Source of the DNA: Vagococcus fessus
GTDB lineage: Bacteria > Bacillota > Bacilli > Lactobacillales > Vagococcaceae
Direction: 5' to 3'
DNA length: 64,000 bases
Assembly (NCBI RefSeq): GCF_003987565.1
Contig: NZ_NGJY01000001.1
Coordinates: 835,128 to 899,127 of the forward strand
Shown: piece after piece, positions 36,802 through 46,539 of the stretch
Layout: every line of letters begins with the position of its first letter
How positions within the stretch are numbered: the stretch's first letter is position 1
Made by a program: the position numbers and the translations under genes
The notes under the pieces: model-generated
Database searches by the model: none
Seen by the model: only the letters and a program-made list of their open reading frames with translations
What the model was told of the DNA's origin: nothing

Positions 36802-37161
36802 CTATTTACAGTATGTTACAGTAGATCCTATTTTTAAATCTGGTACGATATTAGATGCCAAATATATAGCACTTGCAACCTCATGTTCTTGTTGATTTTC
36901 ACCAAAAAACATCGTAATATGACCAAATTCTTTGAGTTGTTGAGTAGCTAAAGAACCTACTTTAACAATTTTATAATTAACATCATCTATTAAAACGGTA
37001 TCTCCCTTTTCTATTACATAATTACCATCTTCTAAGATTATTTCTTGTATAATAGAAACATTTTTTAATTCTGGTGTTGCTGTTTTTCCGAAGAAAATAA
37101 GTAGAGGCTCTTCTTGTGATATTGCTCCTTTACCGATCTCTAATACTTCTGTTTTAATCAT
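36802..37161 (-). CDS. Orphan glucitol/sorbitol PTS IIA-like protein
   Basis: A 119-residue protein of the GutA/SrlB family, recognised by VGSLATQQLKEFGHITMFF and IVPDLKIGSTV. No IIB or IIC gene is nearby. The position of the phosphorylated His of E. coli SrlB (FIHCHGEL) reads IIQEIILE here, so the phosphorylation site seems to be missing. It is co-transcribed with the AI-2E-type permease. Its role may be regulatory or structural; this is inference. Confidence 0.75.
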   Translation of the reverse strand: MIKTEVLEIGKGAISQEEPLLIFFGKTATPELKNVSIIQEIILEDGNYVIEKGDTVLIDDVNYKIVKVGSLATQQLKEFGHITMFFGENQQEHEVASAIYLASNIVPDLKIGSTVTYCK

Positions 37162-37352
37162 TTAAATCCCTCAATTCATAGAATTTTTTCTATCTTTATT
37201 GTATCACAATTTATAAAATACGTTAGTAATCTATCTATTCTTAAGTTATTCTTTTATTTTATAAAAACACTTACATTAATTAAACGTGCTTTGGCTTAAA
37301 TAAAAAAAAATATGCTATACTAATTACTATAATAATTAAAGGACGTGACATA

Positions 37353-38381
37353 ATGAAAGAAACAATCTTTTTAGGAACTTATACACGACGTGAAAGTAAA
37401 GGCATTTATACTATTGAATTAGATACGGCTACGAAACAATTAACTAATCTAAACACAGCTATTTCCGAAAACGGACCTACCTACCTAGGACTAACTGCTG
37501 ATGGTTACCTTTTAACAGTTTCAGCAAAAGAGGGCCAAGGTGGATTAGTGAGTTATAAATTACTAGAAGATGGCACCTACGAAGAAATTAATCGCGTGAC
37601 ATCAGAAGGAGCTTCACCATGTTACGTCGGAATTGATAACGCACGCCGTCTTGCTTTTGGAGCAAACTATCATAAAGGTGAATTAACAAGTTATCATTTT
37701 GATACTGACGGTGTCTTAACACTAGTTGATACGATTCAACATATTGGAAATGGACCTCATGAGAATCAAGATAAAGCACATGCCCACTACTCAGACCTTA
37801 CACCAGATAATCGTCTAGTTGCCTGTGATTTAGGTACAGATGGTGTCTATACTTACGATATTTCAGCTGAAGGAAAATTGACTGAAGTCGCTTGCTACAA
37901 AGCACAACCTGGTACTGGACCACGCCATATTACTTTCCATCCTAATAAAAAAATAGCTTACCTTTTCGGAGAACTAGCAAATACTGTTACCACTCTTGCT
38001 TATGACGAAGTAAACGGAAGTTTTGAAACACTTCAAACTCTTTCAACGCTACCTGATACATTTACTGAATTTAGTGGGGGTGCTGCAATTCGTGTCAGTA
38101 GTGATGGGAAATTTCTTTATGTTTCAAATCGTGGTCATAATTCTATCGCTATCTTTAAAGTCCTAGATGATATGACACTTGACTGCGTTGAAATTATCCC
38201 TTCTGAAGGTGACTTCCCCCGTGATTTTACTTTAAACAAAACAGAAGATTTCTTGATTGTTGCACACCAAAACACAGATAATTTAACTCTATTTGAGCGT
38301 AATAAAGAAACCGGTCGTTTAACTCTTCTTCAAAAAGATGTTTACGCGCCAGAATGTGTGTGTACTTATCTCGTTAAATAA
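37353..38381 (+). CDS. Lactonase-family beta-propeller protein (YkgB/Pgl-like)
   Basis: A 342-residue seven-bladed propeller of the 6-phosphogluconolactonase (YbhE) type. Characteristic segments are IFLGTYTRRESKGIYTIELD, KAHAHYSDLTPDNRLVACDLGTD, GTGPRHITFHP, SNRGHNSI and GDFPRDFTLN. It may hydrolyse 6-phosphogluconolactone. It is monocistronic, with a strong TATAAT about 30 bases upstream. Confidence 0.88.
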   Translation: MKETIFLGTYTRRESKGIYTIELDTATKQLTNLNTAISENGPTYLGLTADGYLLTVSAKEGQGGLVSYKLLEDGTYEEINRVTSEGASPCYVGIDNARRLAFGANYHKGELTSYHFDTDGVLTLVDTIQHIGNGPHENQDKAHAHYSDLTPDNRLVACDLGTDGVYTYDISAEGKLTEVACYKAQPGTGPRHITFHPNKKIAYLFGELANTVTTLAYDEVNGSFETLQTLSTLPDTFTEFSGGAAIRVSSDGKFLYVSNRGHNSIAIFKVLDDMTLDCVEIIPSEGDFPRDFTLNKTEDFLIVAHQNTDNLTLFERNKETGRLTLLQKDVYAPECVCTYLVK

Positions 38382-38413
38382 AAAAACAGCCTAACGGCTG
38401 TTTTTTTATTTAA
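38374..38413. terminator. Bidirectional terminator
   Basis: An 18-base perfect stem ending AAACAGCC / GGCTGTTT around a TAAC loop, with A and T runs on its flanks, between convergent lactonase and YhgE genes. Confidence 0.92.
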
Positions 38414-41127
38414 TGAAGGATATGCCCCTCTTTAAGATTGTTATTTAATTTTTTAAAGAACGCTTGAACTGGTGGGAAGAAAATAACACCAAATACAAAG
38501 AATGCAACACCAAATCCGATTAGGATTGTTAGTGCTTTTGATGCATTTGGCCAATAAATACCACCAACTGGTTCTCTTAATAGATTAACCGCATGGGTAA
38601 ATGGTAATAGCGGATTAATAAATTGGAAAAATTTTCCAGACATTTCTATCGGATAGTTCCCACCACCACCAGAAATAGAAAGAACGAGTATGATAACTGC
38701 TCCGCCTTTTCCTAGGTTACCAAATAGTGCAACAAGTACATACACCATTATCATAAAGACGAACCCTACTAACAATGCGAATAAAATACTAAACCCTGGG
38801 CTTACCGCATATGTCCCTAACAAGTATAGATTACCTAGCGCAACAATTAATGATTGGAAGAATCCAACAGTTAAAAATGTCATCATACGTGCTAAAAACT
38901 GCTCACGACGGCTGAATTTTTTCTTGTCTTCATCAGATAAATGGAATTCTGTAGTCGCAATACTAGAAAACAATACTGCCCCTACCCATAAACAAAGCGC
39001 TGTATAGAAAGGTGCACTGGCTGAACCATTATTTGGAACTGGATAGACATCATGTTGATCAATCAAAACAGGATTTGCTAAGAAATCACTCTCTTTAGCA
39101 GCATCTGCTTTCAGTAGTTTCATTACCTCAGTGATATCAACATCTTTACGACCTGTTCTAATAACTTCAGCCGCTTTATGAATCCCCTTTTTAACGTTTG
39201 GCCAATCTTTTTCAATCATATCTTGAGCCATATTTAGAGCTGATTCAACTTGTGGCATTTTTTCATTTGCCAATCCAAGTTTTTCAACTAAATCATCTTC
39301 TACTTTTGGTAAATCATTTTGAATAAAGTTAGAAGCTAAGTTCATTTTATCTTCAACCACTGGCAAATCTTCTTGATAAACTTCAACAGCTTTATTGATT
39401 CCATCAATAATCAGATCCATATTACCATTTAACATTTCATTAGCTGAATGTAATTCTTGCTTCATAGCAGGTAATTCATTTTGATACTTTTCAAGTAACT
39501 CGACTGCTCCTGAAATTGTATCTGTTGTACTAGATAACAGTTTTGATACACCACCAATAACATCTTTATCAATGACTTCTCCTGTGACTGTTTTACCATC
39601 TTGAATCACTTTAATAACTTTTGTGATTGCCTCTGAAATTTCAGCCCCAATATTTCGAGATAAGAAAGTTGAAATCCCTTGGCTAATTTCTCCTAGTACA
39701 CCTTGAACAGCTGACAATCTTTTTTGTAAACCATCACCTGTAATTGTTCCATCACGAACACCTTTTTCTAAAGCCTCAACTGTTCCCCCAGCACTAATTA
39801 ATTTTTCACCTAGTTCTTGTAGTTTAGCGATACGGCCATCAAATTGATTAGTATGTAACAAATCTTCTTGTAATACTTTTAAAATATTTGCTACATGCTC
39901 TAAAATACCAACTTGAGTTTTTAACGTATCTGTAGAATTTTTTAATGCATCAGCAATTTGATCTTTATTCGTTTCATCAATCTTCACATGCTCTAAAGCT
40001 GTTAAACCTGTTCTAGCAGTCTCTACTGTCACTTGAACTAAATTTAAGCTTTGAACAACTGTATTTGAAATATTCTCAAAATCTTGAGGCCATTTTTCAC
40101 TATTATTACTTAAACTTGTTAATAGTGCATTCGAACTATTTGCTAAATCTGATACTTCAGGTAAAATACTCTGAACTTGTTGAATCACAGCCATTCCTTC
40201 TTTGGCACTTGCAATTCCTTTAGTCATCGTTTCTTCTACTTTACCGAAATCATTATCAATTTCATTTAATTGACGCCCCGCATTTTGAATTTCAGGAATT
40301 TTTGATTGTACTTCAAGAATTACTTTCCCATTTTCTTTAATCGTTGGCATCATTTTATTAACTTCAATTATTTTATCACCTAATTTATTAATGTCAGGCA
40401 TATAATCGGTCATTTCATTTGCTTTTGCTAACTTATCTTTTAATTCTGGCATTTTTTTATTTAAATCGATAACTTCTTGTGTGTATTCATCGATTTTATC
40501 CATATTATCATCAAATTCTAAAATCTTATTACTAATTTTATCGATAGCTAAGAAATTACTATCTAAGTTAAAACCAACTTCATTCAATCCTTTGACTAGA
40601 CCCTCACTTACTGTTCCAATAAATTGTGTTGTGATTTGGTCTTGTATCCCGCTTGCCCCTTTATCTGCAATTTTAGGCGCAATAGCATTAATTTTTTGGT
40701 TCACTGAATAAACAATTTTAGGTTTCTTCATTTCACCACTTACAAAACTCACAAGATTTTCAGAAAAATTCTCCGGAAGATAAACTCCACCGTAAAACTT
40801 CCCACTTTTAACACCTTTGTCTAATTCTTTTTTAGAATCAACAAATCGCCAGCCAACCTTATCATTGTCTTTAAGACCATCAATAATTTTATCACCAATA
40901 TTTATTTCTTTACCCATTACTTCTGCAGTTTTATCATCAGAATAAACAGCAATCGAAATATCTTTAGTATTTGAATAGGGGTCCCAAAGTGCTGCAATAT
41001 TAAACCAGGCGTACAACGACGGAATGACCATTAATGCCATAATTAACATAAAGGTCAATTTATTTTTATATATTCGTTTCCAATCGAGTGCATATAACTT
41101 AAATACATTTCCAAATCTTTTTTTCAT
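38410..41127 (-). CDS. YhgE/Pip-family membrane protein
   Basis: A 905-residue protein with one N-terminal membrane helix (about 25-47), a very long extracytoplasmic helical/coiled-coil region (about 130-680) and a C-terminal block of about five helices (from about 700) of the ABC-2 permease type. The family includes Lactococcus Pip (phage infection protein) and Bacillus YhgE; a role in export or phage reception is possible. It starts 20 bases after the Rrf2 gene, probably in one operon. Confidence 0.87.
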   Translation of the reverse strand: MKKRFGNVFKLYALDWKRIYKNKLTFMLIMALMVIPSLYAWFNIAALWDPYSNTKDISIAVYSDDKTAEVMGKEINIGDKIIDGLKDNDKVGWRFVDSKKELDKGVKSGKFYGGVYLPENFSENLVSFVSGEMKKPKIVYSVNQKINAIAPKIADKGASGIQDQITTQFIGTVSEGLVKGLNEVGFNLDSNFLAIDKISNKILEFDDNMDKIDEYTQEVIDLNKKMPELKDKLAKANEMTDYMPDINKLGDKIIEVNKMMPTIKENGKVILEVQSKIPEIQNAGRQLNEIDNDFGKVEETMTKGIASAKEGMAVIQQVQSILPEVSDLANSSNALLTSLSNNSEKWPQDFENISNTVVQSLNLVQVTVETARTGLTALEHVKIDETNKDQIADALKNSTDTLKTQVGILEHVANILKVLQEDLLHTNQFDGRIAKLQELGEKLISAGGTVEALEKGVRDGTITGDGLQKRLSAVQGVLGEISQGISTFLSRNIGAEISEAITKVIKVIQDGKTVTGEVIDKDVIGGVSKLLSSTTDTISGAVELLEKYQNELPAMKQELHSANEMLNGNMDLIIDGINKAVEVYQEDLPVVEDKMNLASNFIQNDLPKVEDDLVEKLGLANEKMPQVESALNMAQDMIEKDWPNVKKGIHKAAEVIRTGRKDVDITEVMKLLKADAAKESDFLANPVLIDQHDVYPVPNNGSASAPFYTALCLWVGAVLFSSIATTEFHLSDEDKKKFSRREQFLARMMTFLTVGFFQSLIVALGNLYLLGTYAVSPGFSILFALLVGFVFMIMVYVLVALFGNLGKGGAVIILVLSISGGGGNYPIEMSGKFFQFINPLLPFTHAVNLLREPVGGIYWPNASKALTILIGFGVAFFVFGVIFFPPVQAFFKKLNNNLKEGHILH

Positions 41128-41147
41128 CGTCAGACCTCATCCTTTAT

Positions 41148-41618
41148 CTATATCGTGTTCCAATTTTTCGTTGGTATATTGTCTTCTTTTTCAAAGACTT
41201 TTTCCAAAACTTCTTGAATTGATATTTGTTTCAACTTATCTTCCCAAGCTCGATCAGCTTCACTAAAATATGCCGATATTATATTATCTCCATTTTGTGC
41301 ATATTCGTCAAATCCGGAGAACGCACGTTGCAAGATACCAACATCTGGAAAACTCTCAAAAGGTCCTTCTATGGCTTCAACAATCTCTAATAATGAAATA
41401 TCTTTCGTTTCTTTCTCAAGAAAAAAACCACCATTATTGCCTGATACACCTGCTATTATTTTTGAAACAACTAATTTACGTAATAATTTTTTTACATAAG
41501 ACTGTGACACAGATAATTTTGTATAAATAGTCTCTGATGAGACAGGTACTTCTTTTTTTTGAATGGCTAAAATTGCTAAGATAGCAAGTGCTTGTTCTGT
41601 TGCATTTGTTAACTTCAT
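41148..41618 (-). CDS. Rrf2-family regulator without Fe-S cysteines
   Basis: A 156-residue winged-helix protein (VSQSYVKKLLRKLVVSKIIAG, SGNNGGFFL) of the Rrf2 family. It contains no cysteine at all, so it cannot bind the [2Fe-2S] cluster used by IscR or NsrR; it is more like cysteine-independent members such as YwnA. The ATG at 41618 has GGTGAGG upstream; an upstream GTG is less likely. It is the first gene of a two-gene operon with yhgE and probably controls it. Confidence 0.85.
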   Translation of the reverse strand: MKLTNATEQALAILAILAIQKKEVPVSSETIYTKLSVSQSYVKKLLRKLVVSKIIAGVSGNNGGFFLEKETKDISLLEIVEAIEGPFESFPDVGILQRAFSGFDEYAQNGDNIISAYFSEADRAWEDKLKQISIQEVLEKVFEKEDNIPTKNWNTI

Positions 41619-41736
41619 TTTATACCTCACCTTTCAGTACTTAATTAATCCATTATAGACTCTATTTGTCCCTAACGATAAAAACTATTATAGACTTTAA
41701 TTATCTCTTATGCAAGATATTTCCTTTAAAAAAAAC

Positions 41737-41768
41737 AAAAAAAGCACTAATCTCAACGATTAGTGCCT
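41737..41768 (-). terminator. Terminator of fba
   Basis: On the minus strand GGCACTAATC pairs with GATTAGTGCT around GTTGA, then a T-run of seven. Confidence 0.9.
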
Positions 41769-41784
41769 TAACTTAAAATTTAAA

Positions 41785-42651
41785 TTAAGCTTTACCTTTT
41801 GAACCGAACCATTCAATACGTTGTTTAACTAATTCAACAACTGCTTCAGTACCTGGAGCTAATAATTTACGAGGGTCAAAACCTTTTCCTTCAAGATCTT
41901 TTCCTTCTTCGATGTATTTACGAGTTGCTGCTGCAAATACTTCTTGACACTCAGTGTTAACGTTGATTTTTGAAACACCTAATGAGATAGCTTTTTGTAC
42001 TTGCTCAACTGGGATTCCTGATCCACCGTGTAATACTAATGGTTTACCATCAGTAACTGCTGCGATTTCAGCTAATGTTTCAAAGCTTAATCCAGTCCAG
42101 TTTTCTGGGTATGAACCGTGGATGTTACCGATACCTGCTGCTAAGAAGTCGATACCTGTATCTGACATTGCTTTACATTCAGCTGGATCAGCTAATTCGC
42201 CAGAACCGATGATTCCGTCTTCTTCTCCGCCAATGCTTCCTACTTCACACTCAACTGAAACGCCTTTAGCGTGAGCTTTAGCAACTACGTCTTTAGCTTC
42301 TTCAATATTTTTTTCGAATGGGTGATGAGAACCATCATACATTACTGAAGTGTAACCAATTTCGATACATTTTAATGCATCTTCATATTCACCGTGATCT
42401 AAGTGTAATGCAACTGGTACAGTGATATTCATTGATTCGATTAAGTCTTCAACCATATGTACGCACATTTGGTATCCACCCATATATTTTGCAGCTCCCA
42501 TTGATGTTTGGATCATAACTGGAGCATTTGATTCTTGAGCGCCTTTAAGAATAGCTTTTGTCCATTCTAAGTTGTTTGTGTTGAAAGCTCCTACTGCGTA
42601 TTTACCTTCACGTGCTTTTGTTAACATTTCTGCTGCTGATACTAATGCCAT
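41785..42651 (-). CDS. fba: Class II fructose-bisphosphate aldolase
   Basis: The glycolytic zinc aldolase, 288 residues. The catalytic Asp and first zinc ligand are D85-H86 in LHLDHGEYED. Later HGSYPENW and VLHGGSGIP carry the other zinc ligands. The region fits Gram-positive class IIB enzymes. Monocistronic with its own terminator, and an AGGAGG-type ribosome site. In Bacillus fbaA lies near murAB-rho; here they are 40 kb apart. Confidence 0.97.
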   Translation of the reverse strand: MALVSAAEMLTKAREGKYAVGAFNTNNLEWTKAILKGAQESNAPVMIQTSMGAAKYMGGYQMCVHMVEDLIESMNITVPVALHLDHGEYEDALKCIEIGYTSVMYDGSHHPFEKNIEEAKDVVAKAHAKGVSVECEVGSIGGEEDGIIGSGELADPAECKAMSDTGIDFLAAGIGNIHGSYPENWTGLSFETLAEIAAVTDGKPLVLHGGSGIPVEQVQKAISLGVSKINVNTECQEVFAAATRKYIEEGKDLEGKGFDPRKLLAPGTEAVVELVKQRIEWFGSKGKA

Positions 42652-42810
42652 TGATAATTCCTCCTATTTTGGAACACATTTTTTGTTAAGTCATACTTAA
42701 CTGACGCTTTTATTTTATCAGAAATAAGAGTACATTTCTACCTATATTCAGAAAATTATCTGTTATTTTGAAAAACTTTTCACATTAACCTCTGTTAACC
42801 AACAGATATA

Positions 42811-42857
42811 AATAAAAATACAACTTCTTTCCTACTTAGAATCTAGAAAAGAAGTTG
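42811..42857 (-). terminator. Terminator of the CoA-transferase operon
   Basis: On the minus strand CAACTTCTTT and AAAGAAGTTG form a 10-base stem with a long loop, followed by TATTTTTATTT. Confidence 0.75.
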
Positions 42858-42861
42858 CACT

Positions 42862-43863
42862 CTATTTAAATGATGATAAATTAGTTAAGCTTGGTTCCAG
42901 TTCTTTTCTTTCAATTCTACTCACTATCGAAACAATCATTTCATTTAACGGTGTTTCAATTCCTAATTTTTTACCAAAATGAACCACTAAGCCATTGATT
43001 TCATTAATCTCTGTTTTTCGACCTTTTTCAATATCTTGTAACATACTCGCTTTTAATAATTTATGTGGACCCCAGAATGCTTGATAACTAGGAGCTTTCT
43101 CCACTCTTTCTTCTTCTGTTTCAAAATATAAGTAAGGTTTTAAATCAACACCATCAACTTCAAATGAGGTTACACCCCATTTTGTTCCTACATCAATCGT
43201 TTCTTTCATAACATAGTGAGCTAATTTTTCTAATTTTTCATCTGATAATATTTCTCCAAACGTACAGCCAAAGCATGCTGATAGACCACTGAATACTGCA
43301 TTACTTAATAGTTTAGCCCAACGTGTTCCACCCAAATTACCTGCAATATGTGCCGGACACATACATTCTAAAACCTCTTTGACTTGCTCTACTTGCTCTG
43401 TTACCTTGCCGTCTAAACGGCCCACATCAAATGCTAATTTTTCTGGGTCAGAAGTTAATTCGGATACACCTGGACCTTGCCATGTTGCTCCCCAACTTAC
43501 AGTAGCGCCAATGACTCTACCCTCTCCAAAAACATCAATAAGACTAGGTTCAGGAAATCCATTCTGCAAGGTTGCTATAATTGTTTTATCATGAATGTGA
43601 TTTCTTAAAGATTCAAATGCCGAAGCGTTATAAGTTTGCTTCACTAATAAGATAACAAGGTCATACATCCCTTCCATCTCTTCAGGTGTTATGGCTTTTA
43701 CTGGTACTGTTTTTTCAATAGTTCCCACAATTCTTGCGCCACTATCATTTAGTGCTTTTACATGTTCCTTATTAACATCAATTAACTCAATCTCTTTCTT
43801 TTCTGAAATAAAGGCGCCTAAAATTGTACCTAAAGAACCTGCACCCATCAAAGCTAATCTCAT
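42862..43863 (-). CDS. Ketopantoate-reductase-family dehydrogenase
   Basis: A 333-residue NAD(P)-dependent protein: Rossmann motif MGAGSLGTILGAF at the N-terminus and the catalytic-lysine segment RWAKLLSNAVFSGLSA. In PanE the corresponding segment is close to NCVINPLTA; here the second conserved Asn is Ser, so it may reduce a 2-keto acid other than ketopantoate. It is the last gene of the six-gene acyl-CoA operon. Confidence 0.8.
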   Translation of the reverse strand: MRLALMGAGSLGTILGAFISEKKEIELIDVNKEHVKALNDSGARIVGTIEKTVPVKAITPEEMEGMYDLVILLVKQTYNASAFESLRNHIHDKTIIATLQNGFPEPSLIDVFGEGRVIGATVSWGATWQGPGVSELTSDPEKLAFDVGRLDGKVTEQVEQVKEVLECMCPAHIAGNLGGTRWAKLLSNAVFSGLSACFGCTFGEILSDEKLEKLAHYVMKETIDVGTKWGVTSFEVDGVDLKPYLYFETEEERVEKAPSYQAFWGPHKLLKASMLQDIEKGRKTEINEINGLVVHFGKKLGIETPLNEMIVSIVSRIERKELEPSLTNLSSFK

Positions 43864-43885
43864 TTTAATAGTCCCCTTTCATCTT

Positions 43886-44791
43886 TTAATCACAGGCGTC
43901 AATAATTTTTCCCTGCACGATGTCTCGGTGTTCTGCTAATTCTACTAAATCCATACCATATTCTATTTTAACTTGCTCAATTAATTTTTCTTGTAACTCT
44001 TCAGTTAATTCTACTTGACTAATATCTTTAAACCCTTGATTTAAAGCTGGTCCTAAATGTTTCAGAAAGCCTTCAAAGCCTTGAGGACCTCCACCCAAAT
44101 GGAAAGATAAAAATGGTCCACCAGATGCCCAACGAATCCCTAATGACTTTTCAATAATAGTATCTAACTCTTTCACATCAACAACATCATCTCTTACTAA
44201 AGCTATACACTCTTGGAAAATAGCAGTTTGTAATCTATTCGCTACAAAGCCTGGTATTTCTTTCTTAATAACAACAGGACTTTTTCCTAATTGCTCATAA
44301 AAAGCAAGTGTTTGATCAATCACAAGTTGACTCGTTTGGGCACTTGGTGATACTTCAACTAAAGGAATCATATGAGGTGGATTAAAAGGGTGACCTATAA
44401 TAAGGCGTTCCGGATGACTCATATCTGCATTCATCTGTCCCGCAGGTATGCCTGAAGAAGACGAAGCGATTATTAAACTATTGGTTCCATATTTTTCAAT
44501 TGTGGCATATAAGTCTTTCTTAAATGCTAAATTTTCCGGACCATTTTCTTGAATAAACTCAACATGAGCTGCCATATCTTCAACTGATTTTTCAATAACC
44601 AATTGATCTGAGACTTTTGAAAAAGAAACACCTAAAGATTTAAGCATCTGACTAATACTTTGCTTAGTTCCTTCTTCGTGGTCTTCTCGGATATCATAGA
44701 CATGCACTTCTACCCCCTTAGCAAGCATTAAAGCACTCCATGATAAGCCAATTACACCTAATCCAATTACACCAACTTTATTTATTGTCAT
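43886..44791 (-). CDS. 3-hydroxyacyl-CoA-dehydrogenase-family protein, carnitine-dehydrogenase-like
   Basis: A 301-residue dehydrogenase. The Rossmann motif is VGVIGLGVIGLSW; GHPFNPPHMIPLVEV carries the catalytic His, and the later IPGFVANRLQ and GLRWASGGPFLSFHLGG resemble L-carnitine dehydrogenase and lambda-crystallin rather than FadB. The ATG at 44791 has AAGGTGGG upstream. It precedes the PanE-like gene and follows the thioesterase gene, a pairing also seen in carnitine dehydrogenases fused to thioesterases. Confidence 0.82.
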   Translation of the reverse strand: MTINKVGVIGLGVIGLSWSALMLAKGVEVHVYDIREDHEEGTKQSISQMLKSLGVSFSKVSDQLVIEKSVEDMAAHVEFIQENGPENLAFKKDLYATIEKYGTNSLIIASSSSGIPAGQMNADMSHPERLIIGHPFNPPHMIPLVEVSPSAQTSQLVIDQTLAFYEQLGKSPVVIKKEIPGFVANRLQTAIFQECIALVRDDVVDVKELDTIIEKSLGIRWASGGPFLSFHLGGGPQGFEGFLKHLGPALNQGFKDISQVELTEELQEKLIEQVKIEYGMDLVELAEHRDIVQGKIIDACD

Positions 44792-44821
44792 TTTTATACC
44801 CACCTTCATTTCCAATTTTTT

Positions 44822-45307
44822 CTATTTATCTTGTTCTAAGAGTGATGTTACAAATGCTTTATGATGCGTTCTTCTTGCTTCTCTAAATTTTCTTCTTTCC
44901 TCATATCCATCATGTACAAGTCGCTCTTCTGAATTAGTAGGCTCAAATTTTTCTAACGGTTCAGGATTATCATCAACGATTACAAAGGTACTAAATGCCG
45001 TAGCAGCTAGATAAGTCTTCCCTGTAGCCAGTGATTCTCCTGTTATTTTACAAAAGACTTCCAAAGACCTCTTGCCACTTCCTGAAACAAATGCTTCTAG
45101 TGTTACACTATGATTTGCGTTTATTGGGTGTAAAAAATCTACAGAGTCCGTTGATGCTGTCACACAAAGGCGACGAGCGTAACGAACAGCTGCAATGGCA
45201 GAACTATCATCAATATAATTCATTAATTTTCCACCAAATAATGTATTATGAGCATTAGTATCTGCTGGGAGGACCAATCGTGTTTGAATAACTTTCATTT
45301 GCTCCAT
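44822..45307 (-). CDS. Acyl-CoA thioesterase (hot-dog fold)
   Basis: A 161-residue hot-dog thioesterase of the YkhA/YciA group. NAHNTLFGGKLMNYIDD contains the catalytic Asn/Asp region and VDFLHPI the conserved core. It hydrolyses acyl-CoA to free acid and CoA. Co-transcribed with thiolase and dehydrogenase genes, it may release the operon's product or relieve CoA sequestration. Confidence 0.88.
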   Translation of the reverse strand: MEQMKVIQTRLVLPADTNAHNTLFGGKLMNYIDDSSAIAAVRYARRLCVTASTDSVDFLHPINANHSVTLEAFVSGSGKRSLEVFCKITGESLATGKTYLAATAFSTFVIVDDNPEPLEKFEPTNSEERLVHDGYEERRKFREARRTHHKAFVTSLLEQDK

Positions 45308-45334
45308 ATCAACTTGCTCCTATCTATATAGTTC

Positions 45335-46501
45335 TTAGCATTTCTCAAAGATACCCGCAGCACCCATTCCGCCACCAATACACATTGACACCATACCGTA
45401 TTTTCCATTTGTATCTTCTAAATAAGATAATAATTTACATGTTAGAATTGAGCCTGTCGCACCTAGTGGATGACCTAATGCCATCGCACCACCACGAGGA
45501 TTTACTTTTTCTTTAGGTAAGTTTAATTCATTAATACATGCGATTGCTTGTGCTGCAAATGCTTCATTCAATTCAATTGCATCCATATCATCTAATGATA
45601 AACCTGTTCTCTCTAATACTTTTGGAATAGCGTAAACTGGTCCCATCCCCATGAATAATGGATCTAGCCCTGCAACTGCAAATCCTTTGAATTTAGCAAT
45701 TGGTTTTAAACCTAGCTCTTCTGCTTTTTTAGCTGACATCATCACAACAAAAGCAGCCCCATCACTTAATGGTGAAGAATTACCAGCTGTCACTTTTCCG
45801 TTATCTTCTTTAAATGCTGGACCCAATTGAGCCAATTCTTCCATTGTTTGGTTGCCGCGAACACCCTCATCTTCTTTAAATGTTAATGGATTCCCTTCGA
45901 TGTCACCATATATTACTGGAATAATTTCTCTATCAAAAACATTTGCTTCTTGTGCTGCAGCTGCTTTTTTATGGCTATCAATTGCAAATTCATCCATTTG
46001 CTCACGTGTTACCCCGTATTTATCTGCAACATACTCAGCTGTCATACCCATTGGAACATACACTTGTGGTTTTTCTTTCATTAATGTCGCATTAATCGCC
46101 GACATATCAAATGACATTGGAACACCACTCATCGTTTCAACCCCACCTGCTACGATAATATCCGCTTGATTGGCCATAATCGCATTAGCACCTGTTGCAA
46201 TCGTTTGTAATCCTGATGAACAAAAACGGTTGACTGTTTGAGCTGGAACGCTATCTGGAATATCCGCACGACTTGCAATAACGCGTGCTACATTTAATCC
46301 TTGTACATCTTCAGGAATCGCACAGCCTACAATAATATCATCAATCAATTCTTTATCTAATGTAGGAACTTTATTTAGCACACCTTGTAAAACTTCTGCG
46401 GCAAAATCTACTGGATGTTCATTTGCTAACGCTCCTTTTAGAGAACGGGCTACTGCTGATCTTCCATATCCTACGATTACTACTTCTTGGCATTCATTCA
46501 T
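45335..46501 (-). CDS. Acetyl-CoA acyltransferase (thiolase, FadA-like)
   Basis: A 388-residue thiolase. The nucleophile is C94 in [10 protein letters not shown]; the C-terminal [15 protein letters not shown] and [11 protein letters not shown] supply His and the second Cys. The [12 protein letters not shown] segment is more like FadA/YusK than AtoB. Preceded by AGGAGG. It lies between the CoA-transferase pair and the thioesterase. Confidence 0.92.
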   Translation of the reverse strand: MNECQEVVIVGYGRSAVARSLKGALANEHPVDFAAEVLQGVLNKVPTLDKELIDDIIVGCAIPEDVQGLNVARVIASRADIPDSVPAQTVNRFCSSGLQTIATGANAIMANQADIIVAGGVETMSGVPMSFDMSAINATLMKEKPQVYVPMGMTAEYVADKYGVTREQMDEFAIDSHKKAAAAQEANVFDREIIPVIYGDIEGNPLTFKEDEGVRGNQTMEELAQLGPAFKEDNGKVTAGNSSPLSDGAAFVVMMSAKKAEELGLKPIAKFKGFAVAGLDPLFMGMGPVYAIPKVLERTGLSLDDMDAIELNEAFAAQAIACINELNLPKEKVNPRGGAMALGHPLGATGSILTCKLLSYLEDTNGKYGMVSMCIGGGMGAAGIFEKC

Positions 46502-46539
46502 TATAATTTCCTCCTAATAGTTCATTCATATTCTATAAT

